Numbered from the stretch's first letter, positions 9,710-19,334 are shown. The stretch is 64,000 nucleotides of DNA from Roseovarius sp. 217 (GCF_000152845.1 NZ_CH902584.1:2431680-2495679), one strand, 5' to 3'. Numbers and translations: made by a program. The notes: generated by a model from the sequence alone, not told the origin.

Positions 9710-9714
9710 TCTGG

Positions 9715-11886
9715 TCAGTTCCTGCATGTCCGGGTAAAGCTCGGGTCACGGGTCGCGGAGGAGAACCCCGTAAACCCTACCGTAAAGCCGATGTTGGTTT
9801 CAGGTTCAAGGATAGTCGAAGAGGTAAAGCGGCGCGAGACCGAAAGCGTGATATCAACGCATTCGTTGGAATACGTCAGACCGGCACCGGCACGCACGCT
9901 GCGACTGGCCGCCTCGTCAAACCGCCATTCGGCATGGCCGGTCCATTGTTTGGCAAATCGGTAGCTGCCATCAATCGCCCATTCCGATACGGTCGAGGGG
10001 CGGTTTTCTGCGGGATCGGCCGACAGCCACACATAGGTCGCCCCGATATTGGTGTACGCGTTCTGCCAGCTGGCGCGGGCCTCGGCCTTGGTGGTGTCAA
10101 ACATCGCGTCAAACAGGCCGCGCGCGGTGACGGTCAATCCGGTGGCATTGCGGAATTGACCGGCAATCAGCAAATCCGACGTGCGGTCGCGCAGTCCCGA
10201 TGACTTGCTAAAGCTGGGGGTAATGCCATCGCGTTCGAGCAAACGCTCGTCGCGCCGGACCTGTCCGACAGCGAGGCTGCCTTGCCAGCCAGCCGGATCA
10301 ATCCGCGTCCAGCTCACGCCGTAAGCCGCGCTATATCCCCGCTCGCGTCGGTCAGGCGCATTGAAACGGGAATGGTTGAACAGATTGCCTTCGTCAAAGT
10401 CGATCTGCGTTGCCTCATCCAGCGGGATGTTTGGGTTAGACCCACCAGACCACGCCAGTTGAACGACAGGTTCGATGACATGGGTTACGGCATACCGGGT
10501 GGATTTCAAAAGAGGCCAGCGCAATTCAAGCGCGACACTGGGCGTGAGTTCGGTCGCATCCGCGGCAGAGGTGGTCCCGGCCTGAGAGATTTCGAAGTGA
10601 TCGAGGATCAACCCGGTCCGAAAGCTGGCCAGCACGCCTGCGGGCAGGGTCCAGCCGCGATACCAGTCCAGCCGGGTGCTGAATCGTGTCACGTCGCGCC
10701 CATCGGCATAGCGGTCGAGCGTGGCAATCGTCGAGTCCGAGCCGCGATAATGGCTGTGCAGCGCAGCGCCAAACCGTAATTCACCCCCCAACCGCGTCGG
10801 AAAGAAGCGGCGCTCATACTCCGCATTTCCCGCAAGGGTCGGCAGGGTGGAATTGCTTTCGCCGATGCGGAGCGAATTGAAATGGGTGATCGCGCCTCGG
10901 ATATATTCATCGCGGCGCGCGCGTTCGACCGAGAGCTCGTTCTTCAGCCGGTCCTTGTCGGAAAAGTCGTGATCCAGCAGGAACGTATCATCGCTGCTCA
11001 GTTCGACATTGAACCGAAGGACGAAATCGCGCGGCAGATCGAACCGACCGCTGCCAAAGAGATACCCCCGTGTTTCGTCCGGGCTAAAGTCATCTTTCGC
11101 AACTGCGCCATTGAATTCGATCTCTCCTTTGCGAAACGCCTGACGATAGCGCAGTTCGAGACGCCGCGAACTGGTGGCCCAAAACGGCGCCAGCGTCAGG
11201 TCGCGGCTCTCACCGATCGGGATGAAATAGGGCACCCGGATGCCTGTGCCCAAAAGCGTCGAATTGACCAGCGACGGGGTCAGAAACCCATGCGCCCGAT
11301 CCAGCGTAGGATCGGGCAGACGCAGGCGGGGCAGGTAGAGCACCGGCGTGTTCAGGATCCGGAACTGCGCGTTGTCGAAATAGAGCTGCCGCGCCTCCTC
11401 GTCGTGGATCACCCGCTGCGCCCGGATCTGCCAGAGCGGCGGGCGTCCGGTCTCGCACACCCGACAAGAGGTGACTGCCGTCTTGTAGAGCTGGTTGAAC
11501 CGGGCGTCGGTGCGTCGCATTTCAACCGCCGCCAGTTGCAACTGATCCTGCATCACGATCCGCGCCCCGCGCAGAATGCCGTTGGTCAGGTCGCGGTCCA
11601 ACTCGGCGCTGTCGGCCAGGACCACGCTGCCATCGACATCCGTAAGCGTCAGCGGTCCCTTGATCACGAGTCGTTCGGTGGCGCGGTCATAAACGATTTC
11701 CCGCGCCTTGAGGCGACGCCCCTGATAGAGCGCCTCGACATTGCCAGAGGCGATCAATTGGTTGTCTTCGGTGATGCGCACGTCATCCGCCACCAAAACA
11801 GCGGGATCAACAGAGCCATCCTGCGCGCCAACCGGCGTTGCCATCGCCAACAGCAGGCCCAGCAGAATACGGGCAAACCGGGTCAT
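9715..11886 (-). CDS. lptD: LPS-assembly outer-membrane protein LptD
   Basis: Outer-membrane translocon that inserts lipopolysaccharide into the outer leaflet. A signal peptide (ARILLGLLLAMATPVGAQ) precedes the OstA/jellyroll domain (VLVADDVRITEDNQLIASGN, VEALYQGRRLKAREIVYD), followed by a long C-terminal barrel domain ending in NIGFTVGFTGFSSA. Cysteines in TSCRVCETGRPPLW, near residue 130, and near the C-terminus could form the inter-domain disulfides known in LptD. The ATG chosen overlaps the lptG stop by four bases. Roughly 724 residues is typical. Confidence 0.94.
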   Translation of the reverse strand: MTRFARILLGLLLAMATPVGAQDGSVDPAVLVADDVRITEDNQLIASGNVEALYQGRRLKAREIVYDRATERLVIKGPLTLTDVDGSVVLADSAELDRDLTNGILRGARIVMQDQLQLAAVEMRRTDARFNQLYKTAVTSCRVCETGRPPLWQIRAQRVIHDEEARQLYFDNAQFRILNTPVLYLPRLRLPDPTLDRAHGFLTPSLVNSTLLGTGIRVPYFIPIGESRDLTLAPFWATSSRRLELRYRQAFRKGEIEFNGAVAKDDFSPDETRGYLFGSGRFDLPRDFVLRFNVELSSDDTFLLDHDFSDKDRLKNELSVERARRDEYIRGAITHFNSLRIGESNSTLPTLAGNAEYERRFFPTRLGGELRFGAALHSHYRGSDSTIATLDRYADGRDVTRFSTRLDWYRGWTLPAGVLASFRTGLILDHFEISQAGTTSAADATELTPSVALELRWPLLKSTRYAVTHVIEPVVQLAWSGGSNPNIPLDEATQIDFDEGNLFNHSRFNAPDRRERGYSAAYGVSWTRIDPAGWQGSLAVGQVRRDERLLERDGITPSFSKSSGLRDRTSDLLIAGQFRNATGLTVTARGLFDAMFDTTKAEARASWQNAYTNIGATYVWLSADPAENRPSTVSEWAIDGSYRFAKQWTGHAEWRFDEAASRSVRAGAGLTYSNECVDITLSVSRRFTSSTILEPETNIGFTVGFTGFSSATRDPSFTRTCRN

Positions 11887-12974
11887 CCGTCCTCCAGATG
11901 CAGAAGGATTCCGAGACCGATGAAGAGCGAGGCCACCGGCGGTGCCCATGCCGCCAGCAGGATCGGAATCTGTCCGTTCTCACCAAGGATCTGCGCAAAA
12001 TTGCGGATATAATGCAGGCCAAAGCCCAAGAGCACCGCCGTCAGTACCGAGAGCCCCACATTGGCCCCGCGCGTGTGCTGCATGGTAAAGGCCGCCGAAA
12101 TCAACACCAGCGCGACCAGAAACACCGGTTGGGCCAGTTCGCTCTGAAACCAGATCGCATAGCGTCGGGCCGAAAATCCGGCCTCTTCAAGCTGGGCGAT
12201 GAACTTGGGCAACTCCCAGATCGGGACATATTCCGGGCTGCCAAAACTGTCGAGAATGCGATCTTGCGTCAGATCTGAGGGCACCGTCATCTGTGCGTCT
12301 TCGCGCGCCGAGGCCTCTGGATTGACCCCTTGCGCCAGATCCCAGATCTTGGCCTCGGTCAACACCCACGCGCCTTCCTCAAGCTGCGCCGAGGTGGCGC
12401 TGATGCGGCGCAGGGGTTTGCCGTCCGGCGCAAAGTCGTAAAAGCTGGGCGCGTAGAGCGTGCCCAGATCAGAACTGGCGCGGGCCGCATAGATCACCGT
12501 CTGCCCCTCTGCCGCGCTCTGCCGCAGCCACAAGCCCTCCGAGGCAATCGCCAGATCCGACGACGCCTGCCCGGAGTAGCTGTTGACCAGATCGTGATGT
12601 CGTTTTGACGTGGCCGCCACGAGGGGATTACCCACCGCCAACCCCAAGAGGCCAATGGCAAGCGCCACCGCCGCCGGCGCCAGTAGCCCCTGAAGCGCCG
12701 AGCGGCCCGAGGCACGCAGCACCACCAGTTCCGACGTCCTGGCCAGCCGCAGGAAAAGCGCCACCGAGGCAAGAATCATCACCAGCGGAATGATCTCGTA
12801 ATAGGCTTCCGGCAGCTTCAGCAGCACGATGCCCAACACCTGACCGAATGCGAGTTCGGGGAAGTCCCCCAATTCATCCATCAGATCAATCAGTCCCAGC
12901 ATCACCACAAGCGTGACAGTGACCCCGAGAAAACTCATGAAAAAGCGACGGCCGAAATAGCGTTCCAGAATCAT
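11883..12974 (-). CDS. lptG: LPS export ABC transporter permease LptG
   Basis: Inner-membrane permease of the LptB2FG transporter that extracts lipopolysaccharide and feeds the Lpt bridge. YjgP/YjgQ family, 363 residues: two blocks of three membrane helices flank a periplasmic beta-jellyroll region (about residues 130-260). LARTSELVVLRASGRSAL corresponds to the cytoplasmic coupling loop that contacts LptB. It overlaps lptF by four bases upstream and lptD by four bases downstream. The ATPase gene lptB is not in this window. Confidence 0.94.
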   Translation of the reverse strand: MILERYFGRRFFMSFLGVTVTLVVMLGLIDLMDELGDFPELAFGQVLGIVLLKLPEAYYEIIPLVMILASVALFLRLARTSELVVLRASGRSALQGLLAPAAVALAIGLLGLAVGNPLVAATSKRHHDLVNSYSGQASSDLAIASEGLWLRQSAAEGQTVIYAARASSDLGTLYAPSFYDFAPDGKPLRRISATSAQLEEGAWVLTEAKIWDLAQGVNPEASAREDAQMTVPSDLTQDRILDSFGSPEYVPIWELPKFIAQLEEAGFSARRYAIWFQSELAQPVFLVALVLISAAFTMQHTRGANVGLSVLTAVLLGFGLHYIRNFAQILGENGQIPILLAAWAPPVASLFIGLGILLHLEDG

Positions 12975-14116
12975 GAAACCACCTCTGCCGACCGGCGACC
13001 GCGCCCCGTCAACCGTCGCCAGACGCCCGGATGGCTGGCAACGGATAATAGCAGCCCCGAAAGAACCAGCCCCAGCAGAACCGGCAAGTAGAGCAGCGGC
13101 CAGAGCGCTCCATTCAGCAAAACCGGGGCCACCACGATGCTCTCGACAATCTTGATCCCCACCAAAAGCCCAAAGGCCAAAAGCACCTGACGCCAGACAC
13201 CAAAGCGGCTATGCGCCCCCACCAGCAGGGTGCAGAATCCCACCAGCGCCGCGATGACGCACAAGAGCGCAGCTGTGATCCGGCCATGGGTCTGTGACAT
13301 GACGGTGCCATAGCTCGTTCCGGTGCGGGCCGCCACAGCTTCGGGATCACGCAGCATCTCGAGTGTGTTGGCAAAGGCCACCTCATCGAGATTGACCACA
13401 TCGCGACTGACGAGACTGCTGATGTCATAGGAAAAATCATCGAAATAGGTGGTAAAGAGCCGGTTCTGATCGGCACGGATATTCTGGGCCAACCCGGATA
13501 CCATAACCAAACGTGTGCCGCCGCCCTCTTGTACCAGATAGGCGCGCGACGAGGTATAGGTGACGGGAGCCTCTGGATCACGCCGGTCGGACAGGAACAC
13601 ATCGCGCAATTCGCCCGTCTGAGTGATCTCGCGAATGTAGAAGGTGATTCCGGGGGCAGGGTGCAGGAATTCGCCGTCGCTCAGCAGCTTGGCCGAGATG
13701 TTGCGCGACACCTCATCTTGGCGCAGACGCAATTGGCTCAGGCTCCCGGGGATGAGGTAATGCGCCAGCAGCGACATCATCACCGCAACAATCACCCCAA
13801 AGACCAGAACCGGGCGGGCCAGGCGCAGCGGCGAATAGCCCGTGGCCTGCATCACCGTCAATTCGCTCTCAGAGGAGAGACGGTTGACCACATAAACCGC
13901 CGCGGCAAAGGCCGCGATGGGCAGCACAACGCCAATCACTCCCGGCAAGGTCAGTGCCGTGAACTCCACAAAGACCCATGCGGGCTGGCCATCCCCGATC
14001 AGCCGGTCAAACATGCGCACCGCCTTGTTGATCCAGACGATCGACACCAGAACGAGCGCAAAAAAACCGAACAGAACCATGAATTGCGACAGCATGTACC
14101 TGTCGAATCTGGTCAC
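12971..14116 (-). CDS. lptF: LPS export ABC transporter permease LptF
   Basis: Partner permease to LptG, 381 residues, same YjgP/YjgQ layout: helices at both ends and a periplasmic domain in between (TFYIREITQTGELRDVFLSD). The coupling segment is LSSESELTVMQATGYSPLRL. It is the first gene of the leftward lptF-lptG-lptD-surA-pdxA-rsmA run and is divergent from pepA, with about 130 bases between their starts. Confidence 0.94.
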   Translation of the reverse strand: MTRFDRYMLSQFMVLFGFFALVLVSIVWINKAVRMFDRLIGDGQPAWVFVEFTALTLPGVIGVVLPIAAFAAAVYVVNRLSSESELTVMQATGYSPLRLARPVLVFGVIVAVMMSLLAHYLIPGSLSQLRLRQDEVSRNISAKLLSDGEFLHPAPGITFYIREITQTGELRDVFLSDRRDPEAPVTYTSSRAYLVQEGGGTRLVMVSGLAQNIRADQNRLFTTYFDDFSYDISSLVSRDVVNLDEVAFANTLEMLRDPEAVAARTGTSYGTVMSQTHGRITAALLCVIAALVGFCTLLVGAHSRFGVWRQVLLAFGLLVGIKIVESIVVAPVLLNGALWPLLYLPVLLGLVLSGLLLSVASHPGVWRRLTGRGRRSAEVVS

Positions 14117-14244
14117 TCTTATCCCCCATGGCAGCAGACTTGTCGGGCAACCTAGCCGAATTGATTGCGGGGGAAAACTGCTAACTGGTCATTGGCGGCA
14201 AGCCGCGCTAGGTCTTGGAAAAGCTGAACCATGAGGAGTTCCCG

Positions 14245-15732
14245 ATGACCCGACCCCTGCCTGTTGTCTTTGCCGAGACCGATCTGGATGCACTGGCCAC
14301 GGTGCCGGGCCGCATTGCGGTGATCATTCCACCCGAAGGCAAGCTGGACGCAGGTGCGCGGCGCATCAACCGCATGACGCGCGGTGCGCTCGCCCGGCTG
14401 ATCGAGGCGGCAGCCCTGAACGATAGAAAACCCGGCGACGTGATCACGATCAACTGGCCCGCCGGAATGGCGGCAGAGGCGGTGGATGTGGTGATCCTGC
14501 CGCGCAGCGCCAGCCCCGCCGAGAGCCGTCGCGCGGGCGTCAGCCTGGGCCGGATCAAAGGCGACAAACCATTGCTCATTCTCGGGGGGGCGCTGCGCCG
14601 TCCGGTGGACGTGATTTTGGGGGCGCTGCTACGATCCTACGAATTCAACACCCACAAGACACCGCCCAAGACCACCAAGGACAAGGCAGAGCCGGGTGCC
14701 CTCACCCTGATGACCGGCAAACCAGATGAGGTCCGGGCCGAGTCCGCTCCAGTGCTGGCCCTCGCCGAGGGGGTGTTCTTTACCCGCGATCTGGTCAGCG
14801 AGCCAGCCAATCACCTGACCACCACGGAATTTGCTAATCGCATCGCCGCGATGCAGGATCTGGGGCTCAAGATCACCATCCTCGAAGAAAAGGACATGGA
14901 AAAGCTCGGCATGGGCGCAATCCTGTCGGTGGGTCATGGTAGCGCCAGCCCGTCGAAACTGGCGGTGATGGAATGGCTGGGCGGACCCAAAGGCGAGGCA
15001 CCGCTGGCTCTGATCGGCAAAGGCGTGGTGTTTGACACCGGCGGCATCAGCCTCAAGCCCGCGGCAGGCATGGAAGAGATGACCATGGACATGGGGGGCG
15101 CGGGCGTCGTCGCGGGCGTCATGCGCACGCTGGCGCTGCGCAAGGCCAAGGCAAATGTCGTCGGCCTTGTGGGCATCGTGGAAAACATGCCCTCGGACCG
15201 CGCCACCCGTCCCGGCGATGTCGTCACGTCAATGAAGGGTGACACCATCGAGGTGATCAACACCGACGCCGAAGGGCGGCTCGTTCTGGCCGATGTGATG
15301 TGGTATGCACAGGAAACCTACAAGCCGCGTGGCATGATTGATCTGGCCACTCTGACCGGGGCCTGCATCGTGGCCTTGGGCCATGAGAATGCCGCCGTGC
15401 TCAGCAATGACGACGGGCTTTGCAATGCCTTTCTGCGCGCGGCCAAAACCGAGGGCGAGGGCGCGTGGCGTCTGCCTCTTGGGCAGGGCTATGCCGATAT
15501 CATCAAGAGCCAGATCGCTGACGTCAAAAACTCGGGCGGGCGGCCGGCGGGTACGATCACGGCGGCGGAATTCCTGCATCGCTTCGTGCAGGACGGCATG
15601 CCTTGGGTGCATCTCGACATCGCGGGCGTCGCCAGCGTCAAGGCCGACACCACCTATGCCCCCAAGGGCGCAACCGGCTGGGGTGTGCTGGCGCTCAACC
15701 GGCTGGTGGCGGATCTGCTCGAGGAGAGGTGA
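14245..15732 (+). CDS. pepA: Leucyl aminopeptidase (M17 family)
   Basis: Cytosolic manganese/zinc aminopeptidase. The family signature NTDAEGRLVLAD is present, with other metal ligands in GKGVVFDTGGISLKPAAGME. The 495-residue length is normal. The chosen ATG has GAGGAG seven bases upstream; an in-frame ATG ten codons earlier has no such site. The stop overlaps the next start (TGATG), so holC is translationally coupled. PepA can also bind DNA in some bacteria; nothing here shows that. Confidence 0.94.
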   Translation: MTRPLPVVFAETDLDALATVPGRIAVIIPPEGKLDAGARRINRMTRGALARLIEAAALNDRKPGDVITINWPAGMAAEAVDVVILPRSASPAESRRAGVSLGRIKGDKPLLILGGALRRPVDVILGALLRSYEFNTHKTPPKTTKDKAEPGALTLMTGKPDEVRAESAPVLALAEGVFFTRDLVSEPANHLTTTEFANRIAAMQDLGLKITILEEKDMEKLGMGAILSVGHGSASPSKLAVMEWLGGPKGEAPLALIGKGVVFDTGGISLKPAAGMEEMTMDMGGAGVVAGVMRTLALRKAKANVVGLVGIVENMPSDRATRPGDVVTSMKGDTIEVINTDAEGRLVLADVMWYAQETYKPRGMIDLATLTGACIVALGHENAAVLSNDDGLCNAFLRAAKTEGEGAWRLPLGQGYADIIKSQIADVKNSGGRPAGTITAAEFLHRFVQDGMPWVHLDIAGVASVKADTTYAPKGATGWGVLALNRLVADLLEER

Positions 15733-16190
15733 TGGGTGCCGCCTATTTCTATCATCTGACGCGCCAACCGCTCGAGGCGACCTTGCCGATGCTCTTGGAA
15801 AAATCCTTGAGCGTGGGCTGGCGTGTGGTGGTGCGTGGCCGCGACAGGGCACGGATGGTCTGGCTGGATGAACGGCTGTGGCTGGGGCCCGAGGACGGTT
15901 TTCTGCCGCATGGCCTGTCCGGCGGGCCGCAGGATGCCGATCAGCCGGTGTTGCTGACGACTGAGAGCGCGCGGCCCAATGGCGCGGTCTGCCTCATGGC
16001 GATTGATGCGGCAGAGGTCAGCGCCCAAGAGGTGCAAATGCTGGACCGGGTCTGCATCCTCTTTGACGGCAATGACGATGCGGCGGTTCAGGCGGCGCGC
16101 GGCCAATGGAAGACCCTGACCGGTGCTGGCTGCACCGCCCAATATTGGTCCGAGGCGGGTGGCCGCTGGGAAAAGAAAGCCGAGGCGTGA
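15732..16190 (+). CDS. holC: DNA polymerase III subunit chi
   Basis: Small clamp-loader-associated subunit that links DNA polymerase III to SSB. The 152-residue sequence has the typical start AAYFYHLTRQPLEATLPMLL and the middle segment WLDERLWLGPEDGFLPHGL. A GAGGAGAGG ribosome-binding site lies within the end of pepA, and the start shares one base with the pepA stop. The pepA-holC pairing is widely conserved in proteobacteria and supports the call. Confidence 0.92.
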   Translation: MGAAYFYHLTRQPLEATLPMLLEKSLSVGWRVVVRGRDRARMVWLDERLWLGPEDGFLPHGLSGGPQDADQPVLLTTESARPNGAVCLMAIDAAEVSAQEVQMLDRVCILFDGNDDAAVQAARGQWKTLTGAGCTAQYWSEAGGRWEKKAEA

Positions 16191-16199
16191 GCAGGGTCA

Positions 16200-16285
16200 G
16201 TTCCGGACCGTCGCCGACATTTGACCCGATGACCAAAGCGCGGGATCAAGGCGCGGCACGCGCCGCCGCGTAGAGCATCGCTTGC
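16200..16285 (+). repeat. Dispersed intergenic repeat, half copy (R0)
   Basis: One end of the repeat family seen at 19.0 and 37.1 kb: ACCAAAGCGCGGGATCAAGG followed by CGCGGCACGCGCCGCCGCG. The hairpin module and far terminus are missing. It lies between the convergent holC and dsrE-like genes. Apart from this, the 223-base gap shows nothing I can name. Confidence 0.6.
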
Positions 16286-16413
16286 CAAGGCCCAGTCCAG
16301 TCCAGTCCAAATCCACTCTTTGAAAGGTGGACCGCCTCGCATGTTCGTCCCGTTTTCAACCAGAATACTTGTTACGCCGGGCGAGGATGTGAGGCGGCCC
16401 CGCAGACCAAGCC

Positions 16414-16848
16414 TCAGAAGGACATGATCCGCGTTTCCTCCGCCAAGAGGCGCGCGGCCACGGCGGGCGGTTTGGCGGCGGTGATCCCGTCGAGCAGGGC
16501 GGTTCCGTCAACGCCCTTGTTGGGCAGGTAGATGGCGCACACCTCGACTGTGGCCCCGGCGTCCATGATCTTTTGCATCAGACCCTGTGGGCTCATTCCC
16601 ATCGGCGCTTGCGGGGCGGTGGCACTGGCGGGGGCGTCCTTGAGGGCCAGATCACCGGCGGGGCCACAGAGCAGCACATAGGAGCTTGCTCCGGCCTTAG
16701 TCGTCTGCAGGGTCAGAACCATGCCCATCAGCTGCGTTTGCGGCTCTCCACTGGTCAAGATCGTGACCATCTGCTTGGCGTCTTCGGCCATGCCGGGACT
16801 GGTCAGGGTGGCAAGGCCAAGGGTGGCGGCAGTGATGATTTTGCGCAT
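16414..16848 (-). CDS. DsrE-family protein with signal peptide
   Basis: A 144-residue protein with a signal peptide (RKIITAATLGLATLTSPGMA) and a DsrE/YchN-like fold (VTILTSGEPQTQLMGMVLTL; a VEVCAIYLPNK segment with the conserved cysteine position). DsrE-like proteins act in sulfur relay or are of unknown role; here the protein is predicted to be periplasmic. A GAGG site precedes the ATG. A perfect FNR-type box lies about 80 bases upstream, so expression is probably oxygen-controlled. I cannot name the partner proteins. Confidence 0.75.
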   Translation of the reverse strand: MRKIITAATLGLATLTSPGMAEDAKQMVTILTSGEPQTQLMGMVLTLQTTKAGASSYVLLCGPAGDLALKDAPASATAPQAPMGMSPQGLMQKIMDAGATVEVCAIYLPNKGVDGTALLDGITAAKPPAVAARLLAEETRIMSF

Positions 16849-16928
16849 GATGTCCTCTTTCAGACAAAGATGAATTCGGAATCCGTATTTTATAAGGGCA
16901 CTCTAGGCCGTGCGCAGTGGCGTTGACC

Positions 16929-16942
16929 TTGATCTGGATCAA
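16929..16942 (-). promoter_or_regulatory. FNR/FnrL-type binding site
   Basis: TTGATCTGGATCAA is a perfect TTGAT-N4-ATCAA palindrome. It lies in the space between the divergent-facing 5' end of the dsrE-like gene and the 3' end of the aidB-like gene, so only the dsrE-like gene can be its target. A TATAAAAT sequence about 40 bases downstream could be the -10 element. Confidence 0.75.
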
Positions 16943-16965
16943 ACACATTCGACGTTATGAATTTA

Positions 16966-18594
16966 TTATGCCCCGCCCCCCAACCGCGCCAGAATGGGGG
17001 CGGTGTCGAGCGTGCCAATCGCCCCGGCCACCCGTCCGCGTGGATCGCTGAGCCGTGTGGCGATATAGGCGCTTGCCACCGCGTCCGGCGCATGCCGCAT
17101 CAGCACCGAGGCGGTGAGAAGCGTGGCGAGGCTCTCGGCATACCAGCGCGCCTGTGCCTCGTCGGGCAGCTTGGGAAAGGTCTGCATATGCGCCTTGAGG
17201 GCCGCGTCAAAGCGGCTGTCCTGCCCGGCGACGCTGGCCAGTTCCGCGCTCAACACCTCACCGGCCAGAGGCTCCTTGCGCAGGGTGCGCAGGATATCAA
17301 GGCAGATGACATTGCCCGACCCTTCCCAGATCGAATTGAGCGGCGCTTCGCGGTAGAGCATCGGCAGGGGCGTATCCTCGACATAGCCCATGCCGCCCAT
17401 CGCCTCCATCGCCTCATAGACCACACAAGGGCAGAGCTTGTTGCCCATAAACTTGGCCAGAGCCACGCCAAGGCGAGCAAAGGCGCGGTCCGCGGCCCCC
17501 CGCCCGTCAAACGCCCGCGCCACATGAAGCCCAAGCGCCAGCGTGCCCTCCCAATCCAGCGCCAGATCGGCCAGAACGGCGCGCATCAGCGGCTGATCAA
17601 TGAGCCGTTTCTGAAAAGCCGAGCGGTGGCAGGCCCAATACTGCGCCTGATCCAACGCCGCCCGCATCAATCCCGCCGGTGCCATGGCGGTATCGAGCCG
17701 CGTGTGATGCACCATCTCGAGAATGGTCCGCAGCCCCGCGCTCTCATCGCCCAGCCGATAGGCGATCGCCCCGTGATACTCGATCTCAGCCGATGCATTG
17801 GCGCGGTTGCCCAGCTTGTCCTTCAGTCGCTGGATCTGGATGCCATTGCGCCCCCCCTCCAGCCAACGCGGCACCAGAAAGCAGGTCAGCCCCTCGGGCG
17901 CTTGTGCCAGCGTCAGAAACCCGTCCGACATCGGCGCGGAGCAGAACCATTTATGCCCAACAAGGCGATAGGTATCCCCCTCAGGCGTGGCCGTGGTGGC
18001 AGTGGCGCGGATGTCCGATCCGCCCTGCTTTTCGGTCATCGCCATGCCCAGTGTAGCCCCGGGTTTGCGCGCCAGCGGCTTGGCGCCCGGATCATAGGTG
18101 CGCGCTGTGAGCTTGGGCACCCAGTCGGCAAGGAGCGCCTTGTCAACCCGCAGTGCCGGCACGGCGGCATAGGTCATGGTCATCGGACAGCACACGCCCG
18201 GTTCCACCTGAGAGGTCATATAGACCATCGCGGCATGGCTGGCATGCCCGCCCCTCGCCCCCTCCCACGCAAGCGCCGCATAGCCCGCGCCGATGCCAAC
18301 GCGCATCAAATCGTGATAGGCCGGGTGAAACCGCACCTCATCCAGCCGGCGCCCGCCTGCATCAAAAAGCACCAGTTCGGGCGGATGGCGGTTGGCGGCG
18401 CGCCCCGCCTCGCGCAGCGCCTCGGTGCCGATACGCGCCCCGTAGGCGGCCAACACCTCGGGATCGGCCCCTGCCGCCGTCGCATGGGTTTGCAAGCCCG
18501 GATCGCCCGCCCAGAGATCGAGATCGCCACGCGGGGCGGGCTGGTTGGTCACCTGATGGGTCTCGAGCCTATCCTGCGCCGGGCTGTCCTGCAT
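16966..18594 (-). CDS. AidB-like acyl-CoA dehydrogenase family protein
   Basis: A 542-residue flavoprotein matching E. coli AidB in length and motifs: MTEKQGGSDIRATATTA, YRLVGHKWFCSAPMSD, RLKDKLGNRANASAEIEY and PLNSIWEGSGNVICLDIL. AidB belongs to the adaptive response to alkylating agents and binds DNA through a C-terminal basic region; its catalytic role is unsettled. The ATG chosen has AAAGGAG upstream; the longer open frame before it is repeat-derived. It is divergent from ftsB. No ada or alkB gene is nearby, so a DNA-repair role is inferred from similarity alone. Confidence 0.88.
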   Translation of the reverse strand: MQDSPAQDRLETHQVTNQPAPRGDLDLWAGDPGLQTHATAAGADPEVLAAYGARIGTEALREAGRAANRHPPELVLFDAGGRRLDEVRFHPAYHDLMRVGIGAGYAALAWEGARGGHASHAAMVYMTSQVEPGVCCPMTMTYAAVPALRVDKALLADWVPKLTARTYDPGAKPLARKPGATLGMAMTEKQGGSDIRATATTATPEGDTYRLVGHKWFCSAPMSDGFLTLAQAPEGLTCFLVPRWLEGGRNGIQIQRLKDKLGNRANASAEIEYHGAIAYRLGDESAGLRTILEMVHHTRLDTAMAPAGLMRAALDQAQYWACHRSAFQKRLIDQPLMRAVLADLALDWEGTLALGLHVARAFDGRGAADRAFARLGVALAKFMGNKLCPCVVYEAMEAMGGMGYVEDTPLPMLYREAPLNSIWEGSGNVICLDILRTLRKEPLAGEVLSAELASVAGQDSRFDAALKAHMQTFPKLPDEAQARWYAESLATLLTASVLMRHAPDAVASAYIATRLSDPRGRVAGAIGTLDTAPILARLGGGA

Positions 18595-18723
18595 CGTGCT
18601 CTCCTTTTGCGGGTATGCTAGAGTGGGCAAGGCCACGGCGAAAGGGGATTCACAAAGCGAATCACCTGTGGCATTGTAGGCGAAACGCCCAGCACGAGGC
18701 GGATTGAAGAGGCAGACCAGAGC

Positions 18724-19020
18724 ATGACACCCCGCAGCCGCCCTTGGGGCCTGTTGATCTTTTTCGTGATCGCCTTCTTTCTGGGGGCCTATTTCACATT
18801 TGCCGCCGTGCAGGGCGATTACGGCCTGTTTCGCCGTGCCGAAATCGACGCGCAGAGCGTGGAGTTGCAGGCCCAACTCGATGCGCTCGACGCGCGGGTG
18901 GCGCGGATGGAGAACCTGACCCGGCGTCTGTCGGACAGCTATCTCGATCTCGACCTGCTCGATCAGCAGGCACGCGAGGTTCTGGGACTGTTGCGCAGCG
19001 ATGAGATTGTCATTCGCTGA
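18724..19020 (+). CDS. ftsB: Septum formation initiator FtsB/DivIC family protein
   Basis: A 98-residue bitopic membrane protein: short cytoplasmic start, one membrane helix (WGLLIFFVIAFFLGAYFTF), then a coiled coil (IDAQSVELQAQLDALDARVA) and the end DLDLLDQQAREVLGLL. FtsB bridges FtsQ and FtsL at the division site. In many alphaproteobacteria it sits between eno and pdhA; here it stands alone. A full repeat element begins 20 bases after the stop. Confidence 0.88.
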   Translation: MTPRSRPWGLLIFFVIAFFLGAYFTFAAVQGDYGLFRRAEIDAQSVELQAQLDALDARVARMENLTRRLSDSYLDLDLLDQQAREVLGLLRSDEIVIR

Positions 19021-19040
19021 GGCAGGCGAGGGGCGAGATT

Positions 19041-19270
19041 GGCCTGAAGGGGACATTGGCCCCAATGTCCAAAGCGCGGAATCAAGGCGCGAAGCGCCGC
19101 CGCGCAGCGCCCGTCCGCCCCACCGGGCGGGCGCTTTTGCGACGTCACAACGCACTGATAACGCGGATGTATTTGGCAAGCATAAAGTGACAGCCGACTA
19201 TGGTGCAGCGCCCACCCGACGGACGGGCACCGCGCGGCTCATCGCTCAGGTCCAACGCCCCCTTCAGGCC
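19041..19270 (+). repeat. Dispersed intergenic repeat, full copy with terminal inverted repeats (R2)
   Basis: About 230 bp, starting GGCCTGAAGGGGACATTGGC and ending CGCCCCCTTCAGGCC, which are inverted copies of each other. Inside are the conserved GCGCGGAATCAAGGCGCG block, a terminator-like hairpin GCGCCCG / CGGGCGC followed by TTTT, a central unique segment containing ATAAAGTGACAGCC, and a second, inverted hairpin arm. It fills most of the 314-base gap between the convergent ftsB and the aspartic protease gene; the flanks show nothing else. Confidence 0.8.
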
Positions 19271-19334
19271 CAAACCTGCCCTCACTCCGCCTTAGGCGCC
19301 GCGCGCGCCCTTCAAGATCGCAGTCCCGTCCAAA

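Noticed and set aside
18595..19179. Upstream extension of the aidB-like frame by 195 codons
   Set aside because: It crosses ftsB in antisense and reads through repeat sequence; family homology and a good ribosome-binding site place the start at 18594.
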